The position numbers were made by a program, and so were the translations under genes. Shown in pieces: positions 23,640 through 34,879 of a stretch of 64,000 bases of DNA; the first letter of the stretch is position 1, and each line of letters begins with the position of its first letter. Origin of the DNA: Codonopsis lanceolata (lineage: Eukaryota; Streptophyta; Magnoliopsida; Asterales; Campanulaceae); NCBI GenBank assembly GCA_013146195.2, contig CM028378.1:76413254-76477253 (forward strand), given 5' to 3'. Below the pieces are notes generated by a model. It was not told the DNA's origin, ran no database searches, and saw only the letters and a program-made list of their open reading frames with translations.

Positions 23640-24686
23640 GAGGCTCCTGGGTAATGAAAAAACACAGTTAAGAAAGTTCACATACAGTTTACTCTCACAA
23701 ACAATTGAGAGTTTACGGAGAGAACGGTGATGTTATTTCCCATCCAACCCCGAAGCTCCGCCAAGCTGCCAAATCTTCCCCTAAACACTAAAACTCTCCG
23801 GCCAAAGTGAACCCTAGCTACACATCTAGGTTTCCGCCATATTTCACCTGTTCAAAAACCCCAAAAAGAGCAGTTGCCCTGCCCGAAGCTAGATGTCAAA
23901 TCCAGCCGAAGCAAGCAGTTGCTCCGCCTGATTTCAAACTCAGCAAGCACGCAAGCAAGCAGCAAAAAGCACGCAAACAAGCAAGCAAAGCAAGCAGTTG
24001 TGCCGCCCGGATTCCGAGGCAAAAACAACAAAAAGGAGCAATTACGCAGCCCAAAGCTTCGCAAAAGCAAAAAGACTCTCTCTCCCTGATGGACAGAGCG
24101 AGTATACCCTAAAGCCTACCAGAAAAAAGTTTGGTATGGGATAAAACCCTCACGCTTCAAGAGGTAGGTACCTTAAAGTTTTATTTATTTTACCTTTAAA
24201 AAGTGTTATTTAAAATAGTAATATATCACGAAATAAGTTGTTATGCTGCCCAAAATTCTATAACAAATAGCACTAAAATAAGCCGTTATTATGGAAAAGA
24301 AATTATAAAGTATATTTGCAACTCTAAAATGAGGCTGCTGTAAGTTTCTTTATTTCTTTCATTATATATGCATATATATTTTAAATGCTTTATTTAAATT
24401 GTTAATGTTATAAAAAGAGCATATTTAACCGAAAAACCTATTTTGAGTCCGAACGGGCGAGTTGGGCCTAACCCCTTCCCAACTCGTAACTTAGCCTCCA
24501 AACCCTTTTGCAAATCTGGTATTTTTTGTTTTTCTTTGTTTATCCTTAAAATAAAGATGATGACTCTGTTGTTTATATTTTGAGTCCACAATTGAGGCCA
24601 AGCGTATTCCACGTGCTTTTAAAAAGGTTTCAAAACCTCCACGTCTTTAAGTGGCGCGGATCTGGTTAGAAACGGGGCACTCACAG

Positions 24687-24704
24687 TGGTGACTCTGCTG
24701 GGGA
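24687..24704 (+). other. Ogre-type primer-binding site of W
   Basis: TGGTGACTCTGCTGGGGA, one base from the tRNA-Arg-type site TGGCGACTCTGCTGGGGA used by Ogre elements. Confidence 0.85.
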
Positions 24705-26026
24705 CATTGTTTTTATTTTAATAATAAAATAAAAATGGAGGCCTAGACTCAGTTTTTTTTATGTATATAAAAAAGTTTATCTTTTGGTTTTTTGGCTAAA
24801 TATGCTCAGTATATTTATTTAACAGTTTAAATATTGCATTTTTTATATATCTGTGTATATATGTACATATAACCGTGAAATCTTGCAGCAGCTTTATTTT
24901 GGGTACCAGTGCAACCCAGAAAAAATAGTAAAAAAAGGAAAGTGGAGGCATTTTGTTGCTTTATTTTGTTTTATTCTGCTTTTGGTATTATTTCTGGCAA
25001 ATGGGTAAATATTCTTTTATTCTGTCATTTTATTTTGGGGATTAGGATCAAATGTAATTAATAGGAATATATAGTTTCCTCATTTTCTTTCTATTTATTG
25101 GTCTGAATGGCCGTCACGCTTGCTCGCGCTGCCCTTTTAGGGATTCAAACTATTGAGCCGAGAAAATCAACAAATGAACAAAAATACAGGCCAAAATTTA
25201 TTGCATTATTACTGCTTTATACCTTCAAAAAGAAAAAAAAATTACTGCTTTTTAGATAACGCACACACGTGCACTCATGTAGAAATATTCCGACTGTTAC
25301 CCTTCAACCTGATAAACACGCCCGGGTATCCATGTTCTTGAAAAGGAACTAGGAGACTTAGGCCGAAATTATCACATCATGCACCCCTTACTAAGGGGCC
25401 AACGGGATGAAGCCAACCTAGCCCTGCATCAGCCAACGTTAAAAGAATATATATTTTTAGGACACTTCATGGACCGATCAGTTTTTATACCTCGAAATTA
25501 AGGACCAATCCCTGTTGCAAAAAATATATGTAAATGAATAAAGATATATGACATGCGCTGATCAATAATTTTTATGGTATTCCGTATTTGTCCTAGACCA
25601 TTTGAATGGTGGATCCCGGAAAGAGTATAGACCCTTCGCCTGAGATCTGTCCAATCTTGGGAAGTCGAAAGTCAGGTGGAATACGAAGGTTCTATACTCT
25701 GGAGAAAGAATCCATTGTTCTATGAAAAGTCCCAGACTGTCAAAACAAAGCATGTGCTTGTCTGATCAAGTTTAGGAAAAATTAATAAAGTTAAAAACAC
25801 ACTGTACTTAAATCAAAAATCCTGGAACCTTCCCTTCTGATACAAACCTCCAAACTCATTACCCGCCAAATAGAGCCACAACAACTAATGTGAATACCAC
25901 CAATTCAGTGGTCATATCACTAATAAATGCTTCTCACTCAGAAATGATATCCAATACCTTATCGACAAAAAAATCGTTGAGAAGCCGCACCCATTACCAC
26001 ACAATGAGCAAGTCAATGATGTGCGA
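24705..26026 (+). pseudogene. Leader and deleted gag of Ogre-like element W
   Basis: The leader up to 25560 is AT-rich without reading frames. At 25500-25740 it carries a block that is also found in the leaders of the two head-to-head Ogre copies (53310-53480 in the same sense) and of X (37030-37150, reversed). Most of gag is missing: the next recognisable part, 25860-26026, corresponds to the gag tail, with a frame resembling DKKIVEKPHPLPHN, compared with DDKVIEKPHPRPNVVNN in the copy at 50992-52248. The coding part has stops, and an Athila-like solo LTR is inserted at 26027. Nothing here is functional. Confidence 0.6.
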
Positions 26027-28035
26027 AAAAAACGCAACTCGATCAAAAATACTCGGCCGTATCAAGTAATAAGTACGAGTTATCGATCCCACAGGGAATG
26101 CACGTAATTCTCACTCCGACTAGGTACCAAAATTTGGCTAACTAATTATATTTGAGTGAAAAGAAAATGAATTAAAATCTAAAAATATAAACAACCTAGA
26201 AAGAAATTAAATCTACACTACTGCGGAGGTGGTTTGGCAACAACAAATCAAGATAAAAAGATAGGAGTGCATTATTTCTAGTCTGGTCGGTGTTTAATTT
26301 AATCCTCTTTTTTGCTTTTCTTTAACTCAAGTCTTGGTAGTCGGACACACTATTTTCTTCACTACGGGCTTTCGCTATGTATAGCAAATTTAGCTATCAC
26401 TCAACCTTGCTGCAGGCTCATATTATCGCAACACATAACATAGGGGAGAAAATAATCGCATGTCTAAACAAGCATCCAATGACTATCTACGCACGATCTC
26501 CTTTCGGTCTCACGCCACGCAAACTACTATTGTGATTTTTGGAATAACAGGAAGGGCTTTCGCTTCGTATCCTATCATTCTAGTGATCATCTAATGGTTC
26601 GCTACGCCATTAAAAGCATGAAGAGCACACAATAATAACCAAGCGCATGGGTAATACTTCGCAAAAATAAATTCTCTAAATTTTTCTACAAATCATGTTG
26701 ATAGCCGAGACAAATAAAATTGGTTAACTACGGACTCTCGCATCTTATAGTCAACCCTAACCTCACCGACCTCGCGAATGGCTAAGGTGGTTCAATCGCG
26801 TGTCAAATCTAGTCTCATAATGGCTATCGGTGTGTGTCACAAAACACCAACTATTAAATTGCTTGGTCCGAATTATAAAGGTAGCTCTCACAAATCCTAA
26901 ATATTTCTAAAATCATTTAATCATTTGCCAAATAATTAAAAGCATTAAGTTCACAAAATAATAACCAACATGAATGTGTACTAAATAAAGAGATAGATTA
27001 AATTAAAACATTACATTGGACATAGAAAAATAATTGCATTCCATAAATAATTTAAGCATAAACCAACTTATCATTTACAAAATTAATCAACCCAAGAAAT
27101 TATAACAACTATCATGAAATATATATATAGGAAGAATTAAACCGAACAAATTGCGTTTCCGGGGTTGAAATCATTTGTAGATGCTTCGTTGGCTCTTGAT
27201 TTGAAGCTCCAAACCTTCAATGGTGATCAAACAATGGAGGCATGGAATAATTTTGGAAGAAAATGGGGCTTGTGCCCCATTTAGGGCTCACACCCAAAAT
27301 GGGGGCTTGGGATTTTGAAAATGAGGTTGCCTCGAGATTAAAGGAGAACGCGACAAAGGAGCAATGAAGGCAGGGGTAATTTGGGGCAAACAGGAAAGAA
27401 ATGAGGGCTGAAAGGGAAAGAAAAGAGCATGTGGGTCACGACTGGGAAAAGGGGCAGCCCAATGAGGAAGCACGAGTTGAACCAGGTGAGATGGGCTGAG
27501 ATATGTGAGGGATAGCGGGCTGGAAGGTGGGCTGGTGGAGCAGGAATAGAGTGCGGGCTAATTGGATCTGGATTGTTGGATCACGGGTCATGGGCTATGG
27601 AGGAAGGTTGGTGCGGCAACACGTGGCTCCACCTGCTGCACGACAACAAACAATGGACTCTCTGGAAATTGCTCCGGTTTCCCTGCATTTTTAAATCTTG
27701 CTCCGGTGCCTCTAGTGTTCTGGTTGTTGGCGCCACTTTCCTCCCTTCTCCAGGCCTTGCAAATTAATCCTCTGTTAGCTCTGTTACTCTCCGTTAGCCC
27801 TCATTTCGCCTTGAAACTCTTAACGGGCATTGACCAAATAATTTCCAATTCGACTTTTAAGCCCGGAATTGTCTCGAACTTTGTGCAAAACACCATATAA
27901 AAGCTTGATTATGCATGGAAACCTACATTAAGCACAAAAACACAAATAATAATATTTCCAAAGCATAATTAACTCAAAAATAGCAAAAAATAGAAGAAAA
28001 TTCCCGGGAAAATTCGTGGAAATCTTGGGCTCATC
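26027..28035 (-). mobile_element. Athila-like solo LTR
   Basis: It interrupts the gag remnant of W. Near its left end the minus strand has CATTCCCTGTGGGATCGAT, a sequence typical of the 3' end of Athila-like LTRs; a related block (TCTCTGTGGTTCGACC) lies at the centre of the LTR pair near 46600. A possible TATA box (TATATATAT, minus) lies near 27118-27129, and the inverted pair ATGGGGC/GCCCCAT at 27263-27280 lies upstream of it. No gene is present. The exact ends and the target duplication could not be fixed. Confidence 0.5.
27263..27280. repeat. Hairpin in the Athila-like solo LTR
   Basis: ATGGGGC, 4-nt loop, GCCCCAT; followed by GGGCTCACACCC. It lies about 135 bp upstream of the candidate TATA box in minus sense. 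Confidence 0.6.
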
Positions 28036-29008
28036 GGTCATCATGATTGATTATGATACATATAAAAAGTGATCTAGCATCGCCCGAGGAGCAACATTGA
28101 GAAAGCTACTAGGATAAAGGCAGAATGTCAGTACAATAAGTTGTTGGTCACTTAGGGAAGGACAAGGAAAAGACTTTGAAGCTCATAGAACCTAAGAATA
28201 CCTTAAGTATATATACCCAAAACCCTTTTTACCTTAGAACCTCCTCTGCCAAATAAAATCTTCAGGAAGCAACCTTTTACTTTTTCTGAAATCAATCCGA
28301 CGTCAGTTTTCGTAGATTTTCCATTGTTCTCATATATATCTTTTTTCTTTTTGATAGAGGTCACCTATTTCTAAGTGTCCTGGACAAGTTTTTCTTCTCA
28401 AAGATGATAAATTGACTTACTTAAAAACATCTAAATCTACACGAGTTGATAATGAGTCATCTAGAAGATATGGACCCGCAAACTATTAAGAACACATGAA
28501 ATCCAAAGCAGGCAAGCCGTCTTGACCGGAATCACCTTCGACCCATTGCGGTCAAGCTGTTAGTAGCATACTGGGGCTTCCCACCATACACCAAAATCCC
28601 TCCAAAAACCTGAAACCCTTTTTAAGTCCACCATACACCAAAACCCCTACCAAAATTAAGACCTTCTAATATCACCAGCCAAACAACTATCCCCATGATT
28701 TCCCAAAACCGGGGTTGTTTCACACTTTTTATATCCGCCAAGAATGATTATCCCTTTACCCCAAAAGGAGAGATGACATTCCCTAACAGCTATTTTTATG
28801 CTCCAAAAGGTAGAAAAAAAAAAACAAACCTCTTGAGCAAGTCCATCATTTGTCTATCTCTCTCCAACACAAACTAATCTGGGCCTCTCTGGGAAAATCA
28901 ATACATATACACATCTTAAAGTGTGGATCAAATGCCAAAAGGCCCACTATACCCAAAGTCAAAACAAAAAAGGCCCATTATACCCAAAGTCAAAACCAAA
29001 AAGCCCAC
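28036..29008. other. Unassigned DNA with short tandem repeats
   Basis: No gene recognised. A phrase 'ccaccatacaccaaaa' occurs twice near 28580-28645, and a 31-bp unit with 'cccactatacccaaagtcaa' is repeated at about 28937-29008 up to the edge of the X LTR. It may be the continuation of W or the DNA into which X inserted. Confidence 0.4.
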
Positions 29009-30769
29009 TGTGGGTTCCCGGGAAACGTGCTCCCGCGCTCCGCGCGCCCTTGGATAGGGGTGCGCGTACATGCGGATGCGGTGACATCCACTACTCTCGT
29101 TCCACCCTCCCTTTTCTAGGGGAGGACGAAATCAAAAGTGCAAGAGGAGTGCTGTCAGAATAGCGCATTGGAATGCGCCTCTGTTGCCTTTAGTGGATTT
29201 TTATCCAATATGGGAGCTTTGGGTTTTCTATGTCAAGTTATCCCTTTTTTAGAGGATACCAGGATATAGGAATGCATTACCCTTCTATTCCCATTCTCCC
29301 TTTTTTAGGGGAAAACGTGAAAGTTCAAGGAAGGAATGTTGCAGCGCCCCCACTATGGATTTAATAAAAAATAGCCTTATGGCCTATTTCGGATCACTAT
29401 GGGTGCTTTGGGTTTTCTACATCAAGTTATCCCTTTTTTAGGGGATACCAGGACATAGGAATACATCACCTTTCCATTCCCAATCTCCCTTTTTAAGGGG
29501 AGAACGGAAAAGTGCAAAAAAAGATGTTGCGAGGCCCCACTGAATCCAAAATGTTTTAGAGTCGCCATCTTTATTTTAAGAATAAATAAAGCAAAACCAA
29601 AAAAAGAAAACCAAAGATAATAAAAACAGGTTCGGAGGCTAAGTTACGAGTTGGGAAGGTGCTAGGCACCCAACTCGCCCTTTCGATCTCAAAACAGTTT
29701 TTGGCTAAAGTATGCTTTTTGTTATATTTATTTAACAGATAAATAAAGCATTAACTGCCTACAAATACATCCATTTGTCTACATTATTTACAGACTTGCA
29801 ACTGTCCTTTTACAAATAATTATAGATATACTTGAAAATATTTGGCCATAATAACGGCTCTATTACATAATATTTCCTAATCTAATCCGGGCAACACAAC
29901 GACTTATATTGACTACATTGGGCCGGATTTTAAATACAACTTTAAATAATAAATGAGCGGAAAATTAAATGGATAAATAAAATAATGCCCTTAAAGGTTT
30001 TTACCTTTTAGAGCGGGGTGTGCTCGCTCTGTCCTTCTCGGGAGAGGGAGACTTTTATTGCTGCTGCTGATGTGATTTGGGTAGAGTGACGGCTTATATA
30101 TGGTGTTTTTGGCTCACTCACTCGGGCAGAATGACGGCTTATATGGGTTGATTTTCAACCTATTACTCGGGCAGAGTAACGACTTACTTTATGGTTTTTG
30201 GGCCAGGGAAATAGGGTGGATACCTAGCTGGGGGGCTAAGGCTCACTTCTACCGGTTGGTTTTGTGTTTGGAGGAGATTTGGAAGAGTTTCGAGGCTTTT
30301 TGAGGTGATCGCTCGCTATCTCACTTCTCTCTCTATTTCTCTAACGTAACGAGAACGCGGAGAATTTTTATCGATGAAAAGGTGTGCTGAATGAAGAGCT
30401 GAGAGTCTGTATTTATAGGTTGATTTGAGGACATCGACGGAATTTAATTTCCTTCTTCGCATCATCGGCTTGAACACGCAGGAGATTTGAGCTTTACGGC
30501 AAATGAATCAGAAAACTGGGCGCAGCGTAATACAAAATTGGGCGCATCATAGGGAATTGGGCGCCACACCGAATTTTTATGGTGGTGGCGCCTAATTTTT
30601 CAAAGTTTCGATTTTTTGCACTTTTGGTCCCTGCAGTTCATTCTTTTGCGCATCCTGCTTTGTTCTTTTGCACTTTTGACCCTGTAACTTGACATTTGTT
30701 AATGTTTTAACAGGTCTTGATATTTTATGTCATGTCACATACCAGGGGTACGAAATTGGGGTGTCTACA
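29009..30769 (-). mobile_element. 3' LTR of Ogre-like element X
   Basis: In minus sense it starts TGTAGACACCCC at 30769, preceded by a purine-rich tract, and ends GGGAACCCACA at 29009. The outer 500 bp match the truncated 5' LTR at 38236-38722. The sequence left of 29009 does not contain a primer site, so this is the 3' LTR. Two tandem modules of about 189 bp occupy roughly 29205-29580 (each with 'caagttatccctttttta'). Confidence 0.75.
30410..30417 (-). promoter_or_regulatory. TATA box in the X LTR
   Basis: TATAAATA on the minus strand. Upstream, GGCGCCAC/GTGGCGCC (30560-30567 with 30585-30592) forms an 8-bp inverted pair about 145 bp before the box. Confidence 0.65.
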
Positions 30770-30782
30770 GAGCCCCTCAACG
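30770..30782 (-). other. Polypurine tract of element X
   Basis: TTGAGGGGCTC directly precedes the 3' LTR in minus sense, the usual place for second-strand priming. Confidence 0.6.
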
Positions 30783-32756
30783 ATGGAGTCTACGGGTAAC
30801 CCGCAACTTACTGAGTAGACGAACATCGTTGATAAAAATAGACTCTCCAATTTCGTTCAATTGTAAAACGAGGGAGAAAGATGCAACATGATAGCGCTTA
30901 TAATGCAAGAATTTATAATGTGAGACAAACCTCCATATCCTAGACATTTTAGTCGGTTATAGCAAGTTATCGCAGCTTTTAAGCGATATGCAAATTAAGT
31001 GCTCGATGGTCGGACCTACTAATGTAGGTCGCCACGTATCCCTTAATAAAAGGAATCAGACCAAACGTAGTTCGGCCAAAACCTAAACCATCATTCATGC
31101 AACGGTCGTGCCTACCGAAATAGGCTGCCTACGTATCCTTATACAAGGAATCAGACCGAGACGTAGTTCATTCAGCTGGGGACCAAATGTTGCGGTGCAA
31201 GTGTTGCGGTGCAAGTGCGGCAATGCTAAATGAGCAAGTGCATGCAAAGCTTTATCAAATGAGTGCTGCAAAGGTAAATAACGTGTTGTGTTTGGTCGCA
31301 TCTACCGAGATAGACTGCCTACGTATCCTTAGCCAAGGAATCAGACCAATCGTAGCTCGCCTGCGGGTCGCGCGGAGTGAATTGTTTCCTAGGAACTCAA
31401 CCTCTACTGGAGAACAAAACCTTTCCCTATGAATCCGGGTTGCTTGCCCCTTAAAAGAAAGTTTTCCAACACACGCAAAAATGCATGGAATGCCGCTCCT
31501 TAGAACTCACCTTCACCGGAGAACAAGACCTTTCCCTATGAATCCGGGGTTGCGTGCCCCTTAAAGGAAAGTTTCCAAACATCATACACATGCACTGCAA
31601 AAAGGAAAATACCTTCCTTTCCTTTACCTTTGTCGTGTTCATGCAACAAATTACTGATGATGCCGCTTTTGTCGCCGCTGTCGCTTTACGCTTGACTTTG
31701 TCGGGATTTTTCTTTTCATCACTTCCAAATTTTCGCTGAAAATCTCTTCCCTCGTCCGCTATGTTTTCGGCTTTAGCCGAAAATTTTCTTGATGCCGCAT
31801 TTTACTTTATCGCTCTTTCTAACCTTGGTCAGAAACTTCCTTTTTCTTGCTACAGCATTTCTTGGTACCACCGAAATCATCTTTTCTTTGTCGTTGTTTT
31901 CTTTTTCGCTCCATTTTCTAGCTTCAAAAAAATTTCTTCTTCTCGCCGCATTTTTTCTTGTTGCATGCATTCATAAATTTTTCCTTTCTTTTCTCAGTAC
32001 ATGCATTTTCCCTCTCCGATTTTTTTTGTTTTTTTGTTTGTTTTTTGTTTTTTTTCCTTTTTTTATTCTGCATGCTTGCCACTTTTCTTTATTTGCATGC
32101 TTATTATTTTTTTTTTTTCTTTTTTTTTCTTTATTCTCGCATGCTCACCATTTTTCTTTATTTGCATGCTTATTATCTCTTTTTTTTTTTTTTTTTTTTT
32201 TTTTCGCCTCGATATACTTCGATCCGCTAGATTTTGGCATGTTTGGCACCTTTGAAGCATTCCCGACTTTATTAATGATGCTTATGCATGTCCTATTTAT
32301 GCCTAAATGATGCAATTAAGTAATGATGCATGCAATTTTATTTTACGATGCATGATTAAACTAGTGGTCACTATTTGACCTTATTATGCATGATTTATAC
32401 TATAAATGCAAATGGGGCTATATGATGCATGCTTATGTCAGGATATAGTGAATGCCATGAGAATATTTATTTTCATGAATGGTGGCATTTTATTTTCTTT
32501 TTAGCGCACCCCTAATGCAGCTTTATTGGATGATAAATGCAAATGATGGATGCATGTACTACTTTATTTGATGTAAATGTGATGCCTAAAATTATGAGAT
32601 GCTTATTAACATGATGCATGGATATTCTTTATTCTATCATGCATGCAATAATGCAAAATGTAGTACATATCTTTAAGATGCAAAATGCATTTTATAATGC
32701 CTAAAATGCAAAAATGTTTATCTATATGCAAAAAAACAATACATTTTTTTTTTTTT

Positions 32757-32787
<31 letters not shown>

Positions 32788-33785
32788 GTTTTTTTTGTTG
32801 GTTAAAACATGTACAAAGTACAAACATTTACAATGCAATCTAATTTTATATGATGCAAAATAAATAAAAAAACATGCGCACTCAAGACACACGCACAAAG
32901 CAAAGCTATACCGATGTCTAATGGGTAATGGCACGTCAGATCTCCAAATGGATTTTAAAGGAATATACCTTCGGTTCGAACAAGCTTCCCTTTCTTCTTT
33001 TTTTTTGTGGTATGCGGGAGAGGAAAAGGCAATCACCTCCTTGGCCATATAATTGTTGCGGTGGCTATACCTTGGCATAAGGCTATTCTCATAGCCCCGA
33101 TTTTTCTTCATAATCGACAGGCAGAAGAATGGTCGGAATCCAAGTCGTCATCGCTTCGTGACAATGGCAACGCAGATGATGAATAGGACGAGGACACTTC
33201 GTGCTTCTCATTCCGATGAGATCGAGCCTTTTCTATGCCTTGCGTAAGAAGTATATTGGCCGGCGGCGGACGCCGCATCGATGGACCGGGCTTAAGCCGC
33301 AAATGAAGGATAGTTTGGGGAAACAAAGGGGGTATAGGCAATAATAGATATGTACATGCAATTAATGCATAACCTAAATTTCGTTTAGCAATTATTCCTA
33401 AGTTGCACCTTAGGGCCCGTAATATTATATTTTAGCATTTTATTGCGAGCTTCATGTCGTGGTTTTTCTTTTGTCGGCCGAGTCCCTTGCATGTCGAAGA
33501 CCGGAGGTAGGATGCCGAGGTTTCAAAGAGTGCTTTCCTCTCCTTATTCTCCTCATATATATATTTTTTATTTGGCTCTAACTTTTGCCTAGGCCGCCTT
33601 TCGGGTTTTCAACCTAGCGAGCCCTTATTTTTCCTTCTTTTTTTTTTCATTTTTTTTATTTTGCTCTAATTTTTGCCTAGGCCGCCTCTTTCGGTTTTCA
33701 AATTTAGCGAGCCCTTATTTCTCCTTTTTTATTTGTTTTTTATGCCCTAACTTTTCCTAGGCCGCCTTTCGGTTTTCACTTAGCT
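30783..33785 (-). repeat. Repeat-rich 3' untranslated region of X
   Basis: Several repeat types follow one another. 31020-31350 has three copies of a block with 'acgtatcc...ggaatcagacc...cgtag'. 31385-31580 has two copies of a block with 'cctttccctatgaatccggg'. 31900-32210 is T-rich with repeated 'cttatttgcatgctta'-like units. 32270-32720 is crowded with ATGCA and GATGC words. 33545-33785 has three copies of a unit of about 85 bp with 'gcctaggccgcctttcgg'. Apparent reading frames in the T-rich part are low-complexity. Such minisatellites are common in the 3' regions of Tat/Ogre elements. Confidence 0.65.
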
Positions 33786-33819
33786 GGCCGGAGAGGGAAG
33801 CACTTGCCGATAGGGTGGT

Positions 33820-34083
33820 TCAAGCATAATACCTTTGAAGCTCGTTGAGATTGGAGAGGTGAACAAAGTCTTTTCTTTCCTGGCTTGTGAGGAATATGGC
33901 ATCTCCCGATCGGATCTCTTTGACAATATACGGCACATCGTGGAAGAGAGGGGTAGCAGCCTTTGATAAGTAGCCCCAACATTTTTTTAGCCCGACGGCA
34001 TGACATGATAGCAAGAGGTCCCAAGGGTGGTGAATGAGGTCCTTTCTTGGTCTCCCGCCGCCTTTGATTTGACTATGGCCCAA
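33820..34083 (-). pseudogene. Probable integrase C-terminal tail of X
   Basis: An 87-codon frame ends PYIVKEIRSGDAIFLTSQ, then LNELQRYYA and a stop. The pattern 'VK..SGxA..L' followed by 'L.RYY' at the very end is how Ogre/Tat pol proteins usually finish. The N-terminal half (GGGRPRKDLIHHPWDLL) is not recognised and may contain the deletion joint. It directly follows the RT fragment, so the catalytic RT, RNase H and integrase core were lost between them. Identification is by pattern only. Confidence 0.45.
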
Positions 34084-34505
34084 AGATGTCGTTGATAAAA
34101 AACTTGTTGGGTTTGGGAATGGTCACTACATTGGACAGCCAGATCGGGTATTTTTTTCTCTTTTTTTTTTCTTACTACTTTTTCTTTCTTTTTCTTTTCT
34201 TTGTGTGTTTTTTTTACCCGAATGAAGTTGACGCGGGCCGTTTCATGCTTTTCTTTTTAAACTTGTAGTGACCATTCCTCGCTTGATGCGGTGGAGCTTT
34301 TGTTTGATTGGCCGAGCATCCGACATATGGGGATCCTGTTTGACTATGGCTGGATCTACCCCGACACATCTTCATAGGACTGTAAACATGTCCACGAACT
34401 CTTTGAGGAGATCCATGAGTGTTATCCTTCGAACCTTGCAGGAGTTGCCGATTTTGATTCCTTTGATTTCATTGTCCAGCCCCTGCATTGATAGTGGATC
34501 GGCCT
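34084..34505 (-). pseudogene. N-terminal reverse transcriptase fragment of X
   Basis: A minus-strand frame reads LMDLLKEFVDMFTVL, then after a stop VDPAIVKQDPHMSD and PIKQKLHRIKRGM, then, after a T-rich insertion, YPIWLSNVVTIPKPNK. These match the start of Ogre/Tat RT, where 'LLKEF.DVFAW', 'PVKQKLRR' and 'YP.WLANIVPVPK' lead into the fingers domain. The catalytic palm motifs are absent. The phrase 'gtgaccattcc' occurs on both sides of the T-rich tract at 34140-34270, suggesting a small local rearrangement. Confidence 0.6.
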
Positions 34506-34879
34506 TCGCTTGTCGTTGATGAATGATGTTGTCCCGGTGCTCATCGACTTTACAAGCTCAAGCAAATAATTTTTTTTTTTTTTTGGGTCCTATTAAATGA
34601 CTCATTATTATAATGATTTAATGCGTCTTTTAATATAGGTGCAACTAAGAAATAAGCAAAGACATTTAGATTATTATTAAAAGCAAACCATACAAGGTTT
34701 ATTACATTATTGAGGACCTGGGGTTTGAGATCCTCAACTTTATGGAGCGGATCGGTAGATGACCAATCCATAAGGCTAGGGAAAGGAATAGGGATAATAT
34801 ATCCAAGCGGTCCACCAGATCTGGCGCCCAAAAGCGGGCCGGTCGTAGTATACTAGTTCTCAGAGGCTTATTAGAAATA

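Larger units (their letters stand above)
23252..24685 (+). mobile_element. 5' LTR of Ogre-like element W
   Basis: It begins TACAGACACCCC (decayed TGTAGACACCCC) and ends GGGGCACTCACA next to an Ogre-type primer site. The first 60 bp mirror the LTR start of element X at 30769. It has a TATA box at 23632-23639 and GC-rich inverted repeats at 23441-23481. The 3' part carries the 'cttaaaataaagatg' block also present in X. Confidence 0.8.

Noticed and set aside
27562..27900. 112-codon reading frame
   Set aside because: Located inside the Athila-like solo LTR, antisense to it, without conserved motifs.
29009..30769. LTR shared by two tandem Ogre elements
   Set aside because: At first the 'gagtcgcca' word at 29560 looked like a primer site, but comparison with 38220-38722 shows it is inside the LTR; the true LTR end is at 29009 with no primer site beyond.
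31789..32310. 173-codon Phe/Leu-rich reading frame that could suggest a membrane protein
   Set aside because: It arises from T-rich low-complexity repeats in the Ogre 3' region; no codon bias or conserved block.
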